Shown: positions 45,469 to 55,102, counted from the stretch's first letter. The stretch is DNA of 64,000 nucleotides from Sphingomonas radiodurans (GCF_020866845.1 NZ_CP086594.1:992001-1056000), one strand, 5' to 3'. Notes: a model not told the origin generated them from the sequence alone. A program made the numbers and translations.

Positions 45469-45867
45469 TCAGCCCGTCACCGCCGGCGCGATCAGCGCGA
45501 ACTTCGGGATCGCCACGTCGAACAGCGCGCCATCCTCGCCGATCATCCGATAGCTGCCCTGCATCGATCCTGCCGGCGTCGCCAGCGGACAGCCCGAGAC
45601 ATAATCGTAGCTCGCCCCCGGCGCGATCAGCGGCTGTTCGCCAACCACGCCCTCGCCTTCCACCGAATGCTTCGCGCCGCGCCCATCGGTGATCACCCAA
45701 TGCCGCGTCAGCAGCTGCACCGCCTGCTCGCCCGCATTCTCCAGCCGAATGTGATACGCCCAGAACCAGCGCCCGCGCGCCGGCTCGGATTGCTCGGGCA
45801 GATAGCTCACCGAGACGCGCACGGTCACCCCCCGCGTCGTTTCCGACGAAGGGAACAGCGCCTTCAC
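45469..45867 (-). CDS. apaG: ApaG domain protein
   Basis: 132 aa from a GTG at 45867 (AAGGGGG about 8 nt upstream). The immunoglobulin-like ApaG fold is seen as TVRVSVSYLPEQSEP, WFWAYHIRLENAGEQAVQLL, RHWVITDGRGAKHSVEGEGV, VGEQPLIAPG and GSMQGSYRMIGEDG. ApaG has been linked to Co2+ resistance and Ap4A metabolism in enterobacteria; its molecular role is unsettled. It begins 13 nt after the metZ stop. Confidence 0.93.
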   Translation of the reverse strand: MKALFPSSETTRGVTVRVSVSYLPEQSEPARGRWFWAYHIRLENAGEQAVQLLTRHWVITDGRGAKHSVEGEGVVGEQPLIAPGASYDYVSGCPLATPAGSMQGSYRMIGEDGALFDVAIPKFALIAPAVTG

Positions 45868-45880
45868 AGCCCGGCCCCCT

Positions 45881-47089
45881 TCACAGCCCGACCATGCCCA
45901 GCGCGCGATCGAGGTCGTCGATCACATCCGCCGGATCTTCGAGCCCGACGTTCAGCCGCAGCATCCCTTCGGAAATGCCCATCTCCTCGCGCTTCTCTGC
46001 CGAAACCGACGCATGCGTCGTCGAGGCCGGATGCGTCATCAGTGAGCGCGAATCGCCGATGTTGTTCGAAATATCGATCAGCTCCAGCGCGTCGAGCAAG
46101 CCATGCGCCTGCGTGCGACCGCCATCCACCTCGAACGCGAAGATCGGCCCCGTCGCGTCCATCTGGCTCATCGCAAGATTGTGCTGCGGATGGCTCGGCA
46201 ACCCCGGATGCATCACGCGCGGCACGCGCCGCTCGAGGAAAGTGCCGACCTTGATCGCGTTTTCGGACTGGCGGTGAATGCGCAGGTCGAGCGTCTCCAG
46301 CCCCTTCAGCACTACCCAGGCGTTGAACGCCGACAGCGTCGGCCCGGTGTTGCGCGTGAACGGCAGCAGCGTGTTCTCGATGAAATCCTTGGTGCCGCAG
46401 ACGGCGCCGGCGAGCACGCGGCCCTGCCCGTCCATCATCTTGGTCGCAGAATAGGCGGTCACATCGGCGCCGAACTCCATCGGCCGCTGCAACGCCGGGG
46501 TGGCGAAAGCATTGTCGACGACGCTAGTGATCCCGCGCTCGCGCGCGATCCCGCACACAGCGCTCAGGTCGACGATGTCCATCGTCGGATTGGCTGGCGT
46601 CTCGAAGAAGAACACCTTCGTCTCCGGGCGCACCGCATCGACGAACTGCTGCGGATCGCGCGCGTCGACGACGGTAGTGGCGATGCCGAACTTCGGCAGC
46701 AGCGTATCGACCAGCCAGCGGCACGATCCGAACGCCGCGCGCCCCGCCACGACATGATCGCCGGTCTGCAACTGGCTCAGCAGCACCGCCGTCATCGCCG
46801 CCATGCCCGTCGCCATCGACCGGCACGCCTCGGCACCCTCCAGCAGCGCGATGCGATGTTCGAGCATCTCGACCGTCGGGTTCTGCAGCCGCGAATAGGT
46901 CATCCCCTGCTGCTCGCCCGCGAACCGCGCCGCCGCATCGCCCGCGCAGTCGTAAGCGTAGCCCGAGGTCATGAAGATCGCCTCGGACGTCTCCCCGAAC
47001 TCGGACCGCGCCGTCCCCCCCCGGATCGCGCGCGTCGCCGGGCGCCACGTGTCGGTGATCGAGCGGTCTTGTCCAGTACGGCGTTTCAT
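45881..47089 (-). CDS. metZ: O-succinylhomoserine sulfhydrylase
   Basis: 402 aa, cystathionine gamma-synthase family, PLP-dependent. It makes homocysteine from O-succinylhomoserine and sulfide in methionine synthesis. Visible are YAYDCAGDAAARFAG and YSRLQNPTVEMLEHRIALLE near the N-terminus, the PLP Asp in SVVDNAFATP, the Schiff-base lysine in TAYSATKMMDGQG, and SLMTHPASTTHASVS. The TKMMDGQGRVLAG variant is typical of MetZ rather than MetB. ATG 47089 has no strong ribosome-binding site. The upstream region contains palindromic repeats; I could not fit a SAM-II riboswitch there. Confidence 0.9.
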   Translation of the reverse strand: MKRRTGQDRSITDTWRPATRAIRGGTARSEFGETSEAIFMTSGYAYDCAGDAAARFAGEQQGMTYSRLQNPTVEMLEHRIALLEGAEACRSMATGMAAMTAVLLSQLQTGDHVVAGRAAFGSCRWLVDTLLPKFGIATTVVDARDPQQFVDAVRPETKVFFFETPANPTMDIVDLSAVCGIARERGITSVVDNAFATPALQRPMEFGADVTAYSATKMMDGQGRVLAGAVCGTKDFIENTLLPFTRNTGPTLSAFNAWVVLKGLETLDLRIHRQSENAIKVGTFLERRVPRVMHPGLPSHPQHNLAMSQMDATGPIFAFEVDGGRTQAHGLLDALELIDISNNIGDSRSLMTHPASTTHASVSAEKREEMGISEGMLRLNVGLEDPADVIDDLDRALGMVGL

Positions 47090-47138
47090 GCGGAGCGCTT
47101 TCGGCCAAATGCGGAAGGCTTTCAAGGTAGCGCCAATC

Positions 47139-47215
47139 CTCCCCGAGCCAATCCTCCCTGAGCAAAGCTCGGGGAGGGGGACCATCCGCAAAGCGGATGG
47201 TGGAGGGGCTGGCCA
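47139..47215. repeat. Intergenic palindromic repeat upstream of metZ
   Basis: CTCCCCGAG (47139-47147) pairs with CTCGGGGAG (47168-47176), and CCATCCGC-AAA-GCGGATGG (47182-47200) forms a second hairpin. This and the next repeats occupy the 355-bp divergent gap 47090-47444, in which no gene is seen. Confidence 0.7.
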
Positions 47216-47301
47216 GGCGAGACACTCGCCCCAGTCACCACCCGAACCCCACAACCCTGTCCTACACCACCCCCCCGATGGCATACCCACCACGCACCCA
47301 G

Positions 47302-47422
47302 GGACAGCCACGAATGTTGAATCACCTCCGCCACAGCCTCAACTTCCTCAACATTCGCGCGCAGGACAGCCGCGAATGTTGAATCGCACCGCGCCACAGC
47401 CTCAACTTCCTCAACATTCGCG
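47302..47422 (+). repeat. Tandem pair of ~62-bp units carrying the 22-bp repeat (copies 4 and 5)
   Basis: Two units beginning GGACAGCC at 47302 and 47364. Each has (CG)CGAATGTTGA near the start and, about 27 nt later, the 22-mer ending TCAACATTCGCG, so each unit is an inverted repeat; unit 2 has perfect 12-bp arms. The 22-mers are at 47338-47359 and 47401-47422, the latter 22 nt before the next start codon. Confidence 0.85.
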
Positions 47423-47444
47423 GGTCCGCCCCCAGGCGCCCGCG

Positions 47445-48662
47445 ATGCTCCGCCGCCCTCTTCCGCTCGCGATCCTGCTGTTCATCCTCGTCGAAACACT
47501 GTTCCTAATCCGCCTGTCGGTCCCCCACCAGCCGGTGTTCGACGAGACGCATTACGTCCCCGCCGCCCGCGCACTCGTCGCATTGTCCGGGCCGGCGAAC
47601 GTCGAGCATCCGCTGCTCGCCAAATGGCTGATCGCGCTCGGCATGCGGCTGTTTGGCGACACGCCCTTCGGCTGGCGCATCATGTCCACGCTCGCCGGCA
47701 GCACGACGATCGTCGCGGTATTCGCCACCACTTGGCTGATGACCGGCCGCCGCCGCCCCAGCCTGCTGGCCGCCGCGCTGACGCTGCTGGGCTTCACCGT
47801 CTACATCCAGGCGCGGATCGCGATGCTCGACGGGTTCATGCTCGCCTTCCTGACCGCCGCGATCGCCATGGCCGGATGGACGCTGCGGCGCGGCGGCTGG
47901 TGGCGATGGGGAATAGTCGCGATGCTGCTCGGCTGCGCAGTGGCGTGCAAATGGCTCGCAGCCCCCTACGTCGCCTTCGCCGCCGCCGCCTTCGTCATCT
48001 TCAAGCGCGAGGATCCGCGCTGCTTCCCGGGCCTGACCATCATCCCGGCGCTTGCGATCCTGGGCATCGTCTCGGTAGCGACTTACTTCCTCACTTTCGC
48101 ACCCGCGTTCTTCTACGCCAGCGAACCGATGACGCTCGCGCGAATGCTGCCGGTCCAGCTCGACATGTACGAACGCCAGACGCAGGTGTTGCCCCCGCAC
48201 ACCTACCAATCGAGCTGGTGGACATGGCCGCTGCTGATCCGCCCGATCTGGTATCTGTACGAGCCCGCCGATGGCGCGCAGCGCGGGATCCTGCTGCTCG
48301 GCAACCCGGCGATCATGTGGACCGGTCTGGTCGCGGTGGCGGCGTGCTGGTGGGGCTGGATCAAATCAGGCTCACCACGCCTGTTTGCCGCCGGGTCGCT
48401 GTGGATCGGTAGCCTCGCGATCTGGGCGGCAATCCCCAAATCGCTCGGCTTCTATTACTATTACTACCCGTCGAGCGTGTTCATCGTCATCGCCATCGTC
48501 GCTGCGCTCGATCACTGGCGCGCGCGAACCCGCGGTTGGGATGTCGCACTGCTCGCAATAGCAGCCGGGCTGGCGGTGTATTTCTATCCGGTCCTGTCGG
48601 CGCAGGCGCTGCCCGACGCTGGCGCATTCCGCCACTGGACGTGGTTCAGCACCTGGGTGTGA
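47445..48662 (+). CDS. Dolichyl-phosphate-mannose-protein mannosyltransferase-like (GT39/ArnT superfamily)
   Basis: 405 aa. It has a hydrophobic N-terminus (LPLAILLFILVETLFLI), then the acidic pair D33-E34 in the first extracytoplasmic loop (VFDETHYVPAA), as in PMT/ArnT enzymes, and NVEHPLLAKWLIALG. About ten membrane segments are visible. It lacks the long C-terminal domain of eukaryotic PMTs. It would transfer a sugar from a polyprenyl phosphate donor to protein or glycan on the outer face of the inner membrane. The start at 47445 excludes an in-frame upstream extension made of repeat DNA. Its stop abuts that of a polyprenyl-phosphate mannosyltransferase gene. Confidence 0.85.
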   Translation: MLRRPLPLAILLFILVETLFLIRLSVPHQPVFDETHYVPAARALVALSGPANVEHPLLAKWLIALGMRLFGDTPFGWRIMSTLAGSTTIVAVFATTWLMTGRRRPSLLAAALTLLGFTVYIQARIAMLDGFMLAFLTAAIAMAGWTLRRGGWWRWGIVAMLLGCAVACKWLAAPYVAFAAAAFVIFKREDPRCFPGLTIIPALAILGIVSVATYFLTFAPAFFYASEPMTLARMLPVQLDMYERQTQVLPPHTYQSSWWTWPLLIRPIWYLYEPADGAQRGILLLGNPAIMWTGLVAVAACWWGWIKSGSPRLFAAGSLWIGSLAIWAAIPKSLGFYYYYYPSSVFIVIAIVAALDHWRARTRGWDVALLAIAAGLAVYFYPVLSAQALPDAGAFRHWTWFSTWV

Positions 48663-49763
48663 TCAATACCGCCCCCAGGTGAACCGCGAAGACAGCGCAT
48701 AATTCCACACCGCCCCGATCAGCACCCCCGCCAGCGCCGACGCAGCCCACGGTCCATAACGAAAGTCGTACAGAAACGCCGCGACGCCCACGTTCGCCAC
48801 CGCCCCGACCGAACAGACCAGGCAGAACGACACCCACCCGTCGAACATCTGCCGCCACCCCTTCAATCGCCGATCGCGATAGGTGAGCGCATTGTTGAGG
48901 AAGAAGTTGAACGTCATCGCCGCCAGCGTCGCGACGATCTGCCCGAGCAGGAACGCCGCGCCCAGCCCGACATACAGCAAGGTCAGCACGCCCATATGGA
49001 TGCCGACGCCGATCACCCCGATCGCCGAGAACATCGCAAAGCGGACCGGCACGACCCGCCCGAACTTGCGATCGTACAGCGCGATCAGATATTCCATCGC
49101 CACGACGTGATCGAGCTTCGACTCGCCTTCGCTGCGGCAGCGGAAGACATAGGGCAGCTCGACGAAACGCAGCGGCCGATCGCCCGCCGCCATGATGTCG
49201 AGCAGGATCTTGAAGCCGATCCCCGCCAGCCGCGGCGCCATCGCCCGCAACAGGCTGGTGCGTATCATGAAAAACCCGCTCATCGGATCTGTCAGCCCAA
49301 CATCGAGCACCCGCTGCGACAGCCGCGTCGCCAGCGCGGACTTGGCGACTCGGTCGCGGTCCCACTCCCCGGTCCCACCACCTTCGACGAAACGCGATCC
49401 GATGACGATATCGAGCGCATCGTCGGCCTGCAGCGCGGCGAGCATGCCGGGCAGGATCGTCTCGTCGTGCTGGAGGTCACCGTCGATCACCGCCACCACC
49501 GGCGCTGCGGTCGCACACATCCCCTCGATACAGGCCGTCGCCAGCCCACGCCGCCCGATCCGCTGGATCACCCGCACCCGACGATCGATCCGCGCAATAT
49601 TGCGGACCGCGTCGGCGGTGCCATCCGGGCTATCGTCATCGACGAAGATCGCTTCCCAATTAAGCCCCGCCAGCGCCTGGTCGAGCTTGGCGACCAGCAC
49701 CGGCACATTGGCCTTCTCGTTGAACGTCGGGATGACGACCGCGAGGTCGAGCAGATCGCTCAC
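48663..49763 (-). CDS. Polyprenyl-phosphate mannosyltransferase fused to GtrA membrane domain
   Basis: 366 aa from a GTG at 49763 that overlaps the leuB stop (GTGA). Residues 1-225 are a family 2 transferase: [23 protein letters not shown], the metal-binding D94-G-D96 ([10 protein letters not shown]) and GSRFVEGGG, as in dolichol-phosphate mannose synthase. Residues ~235-366 form a four-helix GtrA domain ([29 protein letters not shown]). Such fusions make undecaprenyl-phosphate-linked mannose or glucose at the membrane. It is the logical donor supplier for the GT39-like enzyme next to it, with which it converges at a shared TGATCA. Confidence 0.9.
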   Translation of the reverse strand: MSDLLDLAVVIPTFNEKANVPVLVAKLDQALAGLNWEAIFVDDDSPDGTADAVRNIARIDRRVRVIQRIGRRGLATACIEGMCATAAPVVAVIDGDLQHDETILPGMLAALQADDALDIVIGSRFVEGGGTGEWDRDRVAKSALATRLSQRVLDVGLTDPMSGFFMIRTSLLRAMAPRLAGIGFKILLDIMAAGDRPLRFVELPYVFRCRSEGESKLDHVVAMEYLIALYDRKFGRVVPVRFAMFSAIGVIGVGIHMGVLTLLYVGLGAAFLLGQIVATLAAMTFNFFLNNALTYRDRRLKGWRQMFDGWVSFCLVCSVGAVANVGVAAFLYDFRYGPWAASALAGVLIGAVWNYALSSRFTWGRY

Positions 49764-50803
49764 AATGCAGCGAGCACCGCGTCGCCCATCGCTTGCGTCG
49801 AACAGCTGCCGCCGAGATCCGCGGTCCGGTGGCCCGCCCCCAGCGCCGCCGCGACCGCTGCCTCGATCCGATCCGCCGCCTCGGGCAGCCCGAGCGAATG
49901 CCGCAGCAGCATCGCCGCCGACAGGATTGCCGCACACGGATTTGCCTTGCCCTGCCCCGCGATGTCGGGCGCCGAGCCGTGAATCGGCTCGTACAACCCC
50001 TTGCCAGCCGCATCGAGCGAGGCCGAGGGCAGCAACCCGATCGATCCGACGCACATCGACGCCTGGTCCGACAGGATGTCGCCAAACAGATTGCCCGTGA
50101 CGATCACGTCGAACTGGCCCGGATCGCGCACCAACTGCATCGCTGCATTGTCGACATAGAGATGCGTCAGCACGACATCAGGATAGTCGACCGCCGTCTC
50201 GATGACGACGTCACGCCACAGCTGCGACGTCTCGAGCACATTGGCCTTGTCGACCGAACACAGCCGTCCCTTCCGCCGCCGCGCTGCCTCGAACCCGGCG
50301 ATCGCAATGCGACGCACTTCGCTTTCGTCGTAGCTCATCACGTCATAGCCTTGCCGCAGCCCGGCCGGCGTAATGCGCATCCCCTTCTCGCCGAAATACA
50401 CATCGCCGTTCAGCTCGCGCACGATCAGCAGGTCGATCGCCCGCGCCACCTCCGGCCGCAGCGCCGATGCCTCCTCAAGCCCGGCGAACAGCTTGGCCGG
50501 ACGCAGATTGGCGAACAGCGTCAGCTCCTTGCGTGCGGCCAGGATCGCCTGCTCCGGCCGCAAATGCCTATCGAGCGCATCGCACGTCGGATCGCCGACC
50601 GCTCCGAACAGGATCGCATCGGCGCGCTTCGCGAGGTCGAGCGTCGCAGCCGGCAGCGGATGACCGGTGGCATGATACGCCGCGCCCCCGACCAGCGCCT
50701 CCTCGAACACCAGATCGAGCCCCAGCGACTCGAGCACGCGCTGCGCCTCGGCGGTCACCTCCGGGCCGATGCCGTCACCGGGCAGGATCGCGATCAGGGC
50801 CAT
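49760..50803 (-). CDS. leuB: 3-isopropylmalate dehydrogenase
   Basis: 347 aa, normal length, from the ATG at 50803 (GGAGA 5 nt upstream). It oxidises and decarboxylates 3-isopropylmalate in leucine synthesis with NAD+. Seen are [19 protein letters not shown], the substrate arginines ([22 protein letters not shown]), the [15 protein letters not shown] helix, the metal Asp in the [13 protein letters not shown] signature and [18 protein letters not shown]. leuC/leuD are not adjacent. It is embedded in a minus-strand run after recO and overlaps the GT2-GtrA gene. Confidence 0.96.
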   Translation of the reverse strand: MALIAILPGDGIGPEVTAEAQRVLESLGLDLVFEEALVGGAAYHATGHPLPAATLDLAKRADAILFGAVGDPTCDALDRHLRPEQAILAARKELTLFANLRPAKLFAGLEEASALRPEVARAIDLLIVRELNGDVYFGEKGMRITPAGLRQGYDVMSYDESEVRRIAIAGFEAARRRKGRLCSVDKANVLETSQLWRDVVIETAVDYPDVVLTHLYVDNAAMQLVRDPGQFDVIVTGNLFGDILSDQASMCVGSIGLLPSASLDAAGKGLYEPIHGSAPDIAGQGKANPCAAILSAAMLLRHSLGLPEAADRIEAAVAAALGAGHRTADLGGSCSTQAMGDAVLAAL

Positions 50804-50849
50804 GCGTGTCTCCGAGAAAGGCGCGCGACCCTTGCCGCCGCGCCTGCCG

Positions 50850-51581
50850 TCACGCAACCGCTCTCTTCAGCCGATCGATCAGCCGCTCGCGCGCCGATAG
50901 CGTGTCCGCGCGACGATCGACGAGCACGTCGCGCGCCAGAAAGCGCCCCGTGATGGCAAGCGCCGCGAACACATCGGGCCAATCCGGCTCGCCGCCCGCG
51001 ACCAGGAACGGCGGCAATGGCAGCAGCCGGTCCTCGTACCCAAACGCCGCACCGCGACTCACCGCACCACCACTCTTCGGGCTGACGAACGCAATGTCTT
51101 CCGTCGTCCCGGTTACGACGCAGCGGCCGAGATCGAGCCCGAACCCAAGCTCCGCCAACAACAACAATTCATACCGCGCCAACGCCCCCGCCCACCCGCG
51201 CGCAGCCGGCGCCGCCTCGATCGCGTCGAGTACGGCAGTGAGCGCTGCGTGCAGCCGAGGAAACGGCTGTGCCTCCGGAAGCGTCGCGGCGGTGAGCGCC
51301 GTCAGCCATTCAAGCGCAGCTGCTGGCAGCGGCTCGGCATGAAGCGCCGCGAGGCTGTGGACGAGTTCTACCGTCAGCGCAGGCAGCTGATCGTCGGTGC
51401 GCGCGCGCCAATCGCCCAAGATGGTGTTCGCCGGCTGCAGCACCGGCCGCAACCCGCGCGACCGCCCGCCGCGAACATAGCCGGGTCGCACGCCATCATC
51501 CGCCGTCAGCGCGCGCACGATCGCCCCATGCTCGCCATGCGGCCGGATCGCGAGGACGATGGCTGTAGTGGCGAGATGCAT
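50850..51581 (-). CDS. recO: DNA repair protein RecO
   Basis: 243 aa. The N-terminal OB fold ([40 protein letters not shown]) is followed by a helical domain ([39 protein letters not shown]). The zinc-finger cysteines of many RecO proteins are largely missing: one Cys in DLGRCVVTG, then [12 protein letters not shown]. This is common in alphaproteobacteria. RecO loads RecA on SSB-coated DNA with RecR. It sits between the acetyltransferase gene (42-nt gap) and leuB (46-nt gap). Confidence 0.9.
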   Translation of the reverse strand: MHLATTAIVLAIRPHGEHGAIVRALTADDGVRPGYVRGGRSRGLRPVLQPANTILGDWRARTDDQLPALTVELVHSLAALHAEPLPAAALEWLTALTAATLPEAQPFPRLHAALTAVLDAIEAAPAARGWAGALARYELLLLAELGFGLDLGRCVVTGTTEDIAFVSPKSGGAVSRGAAFGYEDRLLPLPPFLVAGGEPDWPDVFAALAITGRFLARDVLVDRRADTLSARERLIDRLKRAVA

Positions 51582-51623
51582 CGACGCTGCTGTAGCGCCT
51601 TCTCCACTCCCGAACGGAAGAAT

Positions 51624-52511
51624 CTACGCCCGCCGCACCCGCCTCGCAACGCCGCGTAACGCCGGCATCTCCGCCGCCCGCTTCGCCACCCGCATGGCCG
51701 CATCGAACCCGCCTACGAGCGCCACCGCACCCCGGTTCGCCAGCGTCGGGCGCAGCAGCAGCAGGTCGCGGCACGCCACGCCTGCACTCGCCAAGCCCCG
51801 CTTGTGCTGCCCCTCGCCCTCGGTGAAGTCGAAGCGCGCAAAACGATCTGAGAACAGGTCGCCCAGCGCCGCCTCCATCAACACGCTGCCCGGGGACAAC
51901 GCCGCAAAGGCAGGATCATGACCGACGTAGTCGTAGCGCAAGGTCGTGCCGTCCGCCCCGCACCACAGATAGGCAGCGGGCACATCTCCGATGAACAGCA
52001 ACCATGCACGTACCTGGTCAGCGCCGGCCATCGCCATCATGCGCTGGACGAACCCCACATCCCCCGGCAGCCCCGCCGCCATTAACTTTTCCTGATAGGT
52101 CTTTTCCGCAAGCGCGCGCGCAATCGGATGAAAATCGACCAGCGCCGCGGGCGTGCGAAAGCGCCGCACATCCAGTCGTCGACCGCTCGCCGCGGCCAGC
52201 TTCTTCGCCTTGCGCTTCAGCGTCGAGCGCGTCTGCCCCGAGAGGCCCGCACGCCACGCCGCCTCGCCGGCCGCGAGATCGACATAATAGCGCGTGTACC
52301 GCTGCCGCTCGAACAGCACGCCGCGCCAATCAGGTACGATCGCTTCAGGCAACGATGTCACGAGATACCCATGATCGTGCCCCAGCGGCGGCAGCGGCGG
52401 CATTGCCCCACCGAGCGCTTGCTCGAGCGACAGGCCGACCCGCACCAGCCGCCGCGGGATCGATGCGATCGTCCTTGCGCCGATCTGCAGCCGAAGCGCG
52501 CTGTCACTCAC
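51624..52511 (-). CDS. FemAB/BioF2-like GNAT acyltransferase
   Basis: 295 aa from a GTG at 52511 that overlaps the stop of the deacetylase gene (GTGA). The protein has a double-GNAT layout with TRSTLKRKAKKLAAASGRRL, FHPIARALAEKTYQEKLMAAG, AAYLWCGADGTTLRYDYVGHD, FAALSPGSVLMEAALGDLF and FDFTEGEGQHKRGLAS. This resembles the acetyltransferases of polysaccharide or cellulose-type gene clusters (Acetyltransf_6). It probably acylates a carbohydrate or lipid-linked sugar. Translational coupling to a deacetylase suggests that the two act on the same sugar polymer or precursor. Confidence 0.82.
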   Translation of the reverse strand: MSDSALRLQIGARTIASIPRRLVRVGLSLEQALGGAMPPLPPLGHDHGYLVTSLPEAIVPDWRGVLFERQRYTRYYVDLAAGEAAWRAGLSGQTRSTLKRKAKKLAAASGRRLDVRRFRTPAALVDFHPIARALAEKTYQEKLMAAGLPGDVGFVQRMMAMAGADQVRAWLLFIGDVPAAYLWCGADGTTLRYDYVGHDPAFAALSPGSVLMEAALGDLFSDRFARFDFTEGEGQHKRGLASAGVACRDLLLLRPTLANRGAVALVGGFDAAMRVAKRAAEMPALRGVARRVRRA

Positions 52512-53458
52512 GCCGCGCGCTCCGCCACGAGGTTCGACCACAGCTGTTCTGCCTGCCGCTTCCCGCGCCGCCAGCGGCTCGCCGGCAACGGCGCGTCGGT
52601 GCGGTCGAGCGGTAGCGTGGGGCGATCCGCAAAATGCACCGTAGGAGCCACGTCCTGGCGCTCCGCCAACAACGCACACAACTGTTCGAAGCGCCGCACA
52701 TGCACGCGGTTCGGCGCAGTGCCGGCGCGATTGGCAAGCTCGAAGCTATGCCCGACGATCGTCGTCGCGACATGCTGCTCGGCGATCGCATGATCAAGCG
52801 CCGCCCGCATCTCACCCGCCGAAAGCGCGCAGATTTGAAAATTGCGCCAAGCCCCCGCTTGGTCCTCGATCACCGTCACCGGCACTTCCACCACCCCATG
52901 CCGCGCCACCGGCGCGATCCGTGAAGGCGCCAAACCGATCGCACTTGGCCAAGGATGATGCGCACCATTGTGGCTGCTGTCGTAAGCGATACCGAGCGCG
53001 GCAAGCGCCGCAAGCGTGTCGTCGTTCGCCGAATAGCTGCCGCTGCGAAACGCGACGGGCGGCGGTGCACCAGCCGCGACCAGCAACGCCGCCGCCTCCG
53101 TAATCAACTCACGCTGCGCGTGCGCGGAATAGTCGATCAACTCGAACGACGCATGCGCCGCACGATCGGCGATAGCAGCCTTGGTCCAATTGGGGTGAAG
53201 ATGAAGCTGAACCTCTTGCCCCGCCGCCACCACCGCATCGACGATTCGCGCAAATGGCTCCAGACCGTAGATACGCGCCGGCATCGGATCGACGAAGAAG
53301 GTCGCCTTCAGCCCATGCCTCGCCAATAGCGCTAGCTGCCACGCCAGCCCAACGCCGCCCGGCTCGATCGACCGCGCCTCCACAAGGGACACGCCGAGAC
53401 CAGCCGCATGGTGCCGCCACGCCAATTCAGTGTCGATCGTGAGGAAAACGTAAGTCAT
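52508..53458 (-). CDS. Polysaccharide deacetylase-like protein
   Basis: 316 aa, no signal peptide. NodB-homology features: the first metal Asp in TIDTELAWRHH, KATFFVDPMPARIYG, the H-x-H of VQLHLHPNWTKAA, then VAFRSGSYSANDDTLAALAALG as motif 3 and IVGHSFEL near the C-terminus. The LTIDTE start and QLHLHPNW are typical of the cytoplasmic-looking exopolysaccharide-associated subgroup. It likely removes acetyl groups from an amino sugar, though activity is unproven. ATG 53458; the next gene starts inside its stop codon. Confidence 0.85.
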   Translation of the reverse strand: MTYVFLTIDTELAWRHHAAGLGVSLVEARSIEPGGVGLAWQLALLARHGLKATFFVDPMPARIYGLEPFARIVDAVVAAGQEVQLHLHPNWTKAAIADRAAHASFELIDYSAHAQRELITEAAALLVAAGAPPPVAFRSGSYSANDDTLAALAALGIAYDSSHNGAHHPWPSAIGLAPSRIAPVARHGVVEVPVTVIEDQAGAWRNFQICALSAGEMRAALDHAIAEQHVATTIVGHSFELANRAGTAPNRVHVRRFEQLCALLAERQDVAPTVHFADRPTLPLDRTDAPLPASRWRRGKRQAEQLWSNLVAERAA

Positions 53459-53686
53459 CGCCAGCCAGTTTACCCGCCGCAGCGTAAAGATTCGGCGAAC
53501 TCTCGATGGTGAGGCGCCATGAAGAAGCGTCGAGGAAGATGGTCCCTGATTGTCAGGCCGGGCCCAAGAAACTGGCTCTCGCCTCCGCATTTGAAGGCTG
53601 TCTGCGACCCTGCTACCGGACCGCAACTGCCGCTCTTCGCCGGCTTGCGACGAACCGTTGCCGCCGCATGATCAAGGAAACTCCGC

Positions 53687-54997
53687 ATGGTTCCCCGCTA
53701 TTCTCGGCCTGAAATGACCGCGATCTGGACGCCGGAAGCGCGCTTCCGCATCTGGTTCGAAATCGAGGCACATGCCACCGAAGCGCTCGCCGATCTCGGC
53801 GTCGTCCCGCGCGAGGCGGCTGACGCGCTTTGGGCTTGGTGGCGCACCGATCCGGCGATCGACGTCGCCGCGATCGACGCAATCGAAGCCGTGACGAAGC
53901 ATGACGTGATCGCGTTCCTCACCTGGGTCGCCGAGCAGGTCGGCGATCAAGCGCGCTTCATGCACCAGGGAATGACCAGCTCGGACGTGCTCGACACATG
54001 CCTGGCGGTGCAGCTCGCGCGCGCGTCCGATCTACTGATCGCCGACGTCGATGCACTGCTCGCCGTGCTTCGCCGCCGCGCGGAGGAGCATAAGTTCACC
54101 CCCACAATCGGCCGCAGCCACGGCATCCACGCCGAACCTGTCACATTCGGGCTCAAGCTCGCGCAAGCCTATGCCGAATTCGATCGCTGCCGCGCACGAC
54201 TGGTCGCGGCCAAGGCGGAAATCGCAACCTGCGCCATCTCGGGCGCGGTAGGCACCTTCGCCAACGTTGATCCGCGCGTCGAGGCACACGTCGCCGCAAA
54301 GCTCGGCCTCGCGGTCGAGCCGGTGTCGACACAGGTCATCCCCCGCGATCGCCACGCGATGTTCTTCGCGACGCTCGGCGTCGTCGCCAGCTCGATCGAA
54401 CGTCTGGCCACCGAGGTTCGCCACTTGCAGCGCACCGAAGTGCTTGAGGCTGAGGAGTATTTCTCCCCCGGCCAAAAGGGCTCGTCGGCAATGCCGCACA
54501 AGCGCAATCCGGTGCTGACCGAGAACCTCACCGGCCTCGCCCGCATGGTGCGCGGCTATGTCACGCCGGCGCTCGAGAACGTCGCGCTGTGGCACGAGCG
54601 CGACATCAGCCACTCGTCGGTCGAGCGCTACATCGCACCCGACGCCACGATCACGCTCGATTTCGCGCTCGCACGACTCACCGGCGTGATCGACAAGCTG
54701 CTCGTTTATCCCGAGCGGATGCAGAAGAACATGGATCGCATGGGCGGGCTGATCCACTCGCAGCGTGTGCTGCTGGCGCTCACCCAGGCGGGCGTCAGTC
54801 GCGAGGATTCGTACCGCCTCGTGCAGCGGAACGCGATGAAGGTGTGGGAATCGGACGGCGCGCTATCACTTCGCGATTTGCTGAAGGCAGATCCCGATGT
54901 CACGGTTGCCCTCGCACCCGAGGCGATCGATGCCGAATTCGATCTCGGCTATCACTTCAAGCAGATCGACACGATCTTCGCGCGAGTGTTCGGCTGA
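53687..54997 (+). CDS. purB: Adenylosuccinate lyase
   Basis: 436 aa, normal for the alphaproteobacterial form. It releases fumarate from SAICAR and adenylosuccinate in purine synthesis. MVPRYSRPEM is the typical start, with AAGGA 10 nt upstream. Also seen are TKHDVIAFLTWVAEQVG, QGMTSSDVLDTCLAVQL, the catalytic-His segment GRSHGIHAEPVTFG, the fumarase-superfamily signature G265-SSAMPHKRNP275 and RDISHSSVERYIAPDA. Monocistronic by appearance: a 228-bp gap precedes it and a separate promoter follows. Confidence 0.97.
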   Translation: MVPRYSRPEMTAIWTPEARFRIWFEIEAHATEALADLGVVPREAADALWAWWRTDPAIDVAAIDAIEAVTKHDVIAFLTWVAEQVGDQARFMHQGMTSSDVLDTCLAVQLARASDLLIADVDALLAVLRRRAEEHKFTPTIGRSHGIHAEPVTFGLKLAQAYAEFDRCRARLVAAKAEIATCAISGAVGTFANVDPRVEAHVAAKLGLAVEPVSTQVIPRDRHAMFFATLGVVASSIERLATEVRHLQRTEVLEAEEYFSPGQKGSSAMPHKRNPVLTENLTGLARMVRGYVTPALENVALWHERDISHSSVERYIAPDATITLDFALARLTGVIDKLLVYPERMQKNMDRMGGLIHSQRVLLALTQAGVSREDSYRLVQRNAMKVWESDGALSLRDLLKADPDVTVALAPEAIDAEFDLGYHFKQIDTIFARVFG

Positions 54998-55037
54998 CGA
55001 TTGCACTGCGTGCATCTGCGATTGCATCGTAACATTA

Positions 55038-55066
55038 TTGCGCGACAACGTAACGAAACTCATATG
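55038..55066 (+). promoter_or_regulatory. Putative promoter of a tiny gene
   Basis: TTGCGC, 17 bp, CATATG. The expected start site (about 55072) coincides with the base of a perfect hairpin. Confidence 0.45.
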
Positions 55067-55069
55067 CGT

Positions 55070-55093
55070 CCGTGCCGGACCTAGCCGGCACGG
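55070..55093 (+). promoter_or_regulatory. Leader hairpin overlapping a ribosome-binding site
   Basis: CCGTGCCGG, 6-nt loop, CCGGCACGG: a perfect 9-bp stem. The last two G of the 3' arm are the first two of GGAGA, the ribosome-binding site of the 27-aa gene, so the hairpin could limit its translation. Confidence 0.5.
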
Positions 55094-55102
55094 AGACCAA
55101 CC

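Noticed and set aside
47090..47200. Possible SAM-II riboswitch upstream of metZ
   Set aside because: Such switches are common before metZ/metA in alphaproteobacteria, but I could not fit the pseudoknot arms; the region is explained by intergenic palindromes. A covariance-model search would decide.
47302..47422. CRISPR-like array
   Set aside because: Only two tandem units and three distant single copies, no regular spacers and no cas genes.
46971..47444. 158-codon N-terminal extension of the GT39-like protein
   Set aside because: It translates intergenic repeats (QLPQHSR twice) and overlaps the metZ start; the ATG at 47445 begins the hydrophobic N-terminus.
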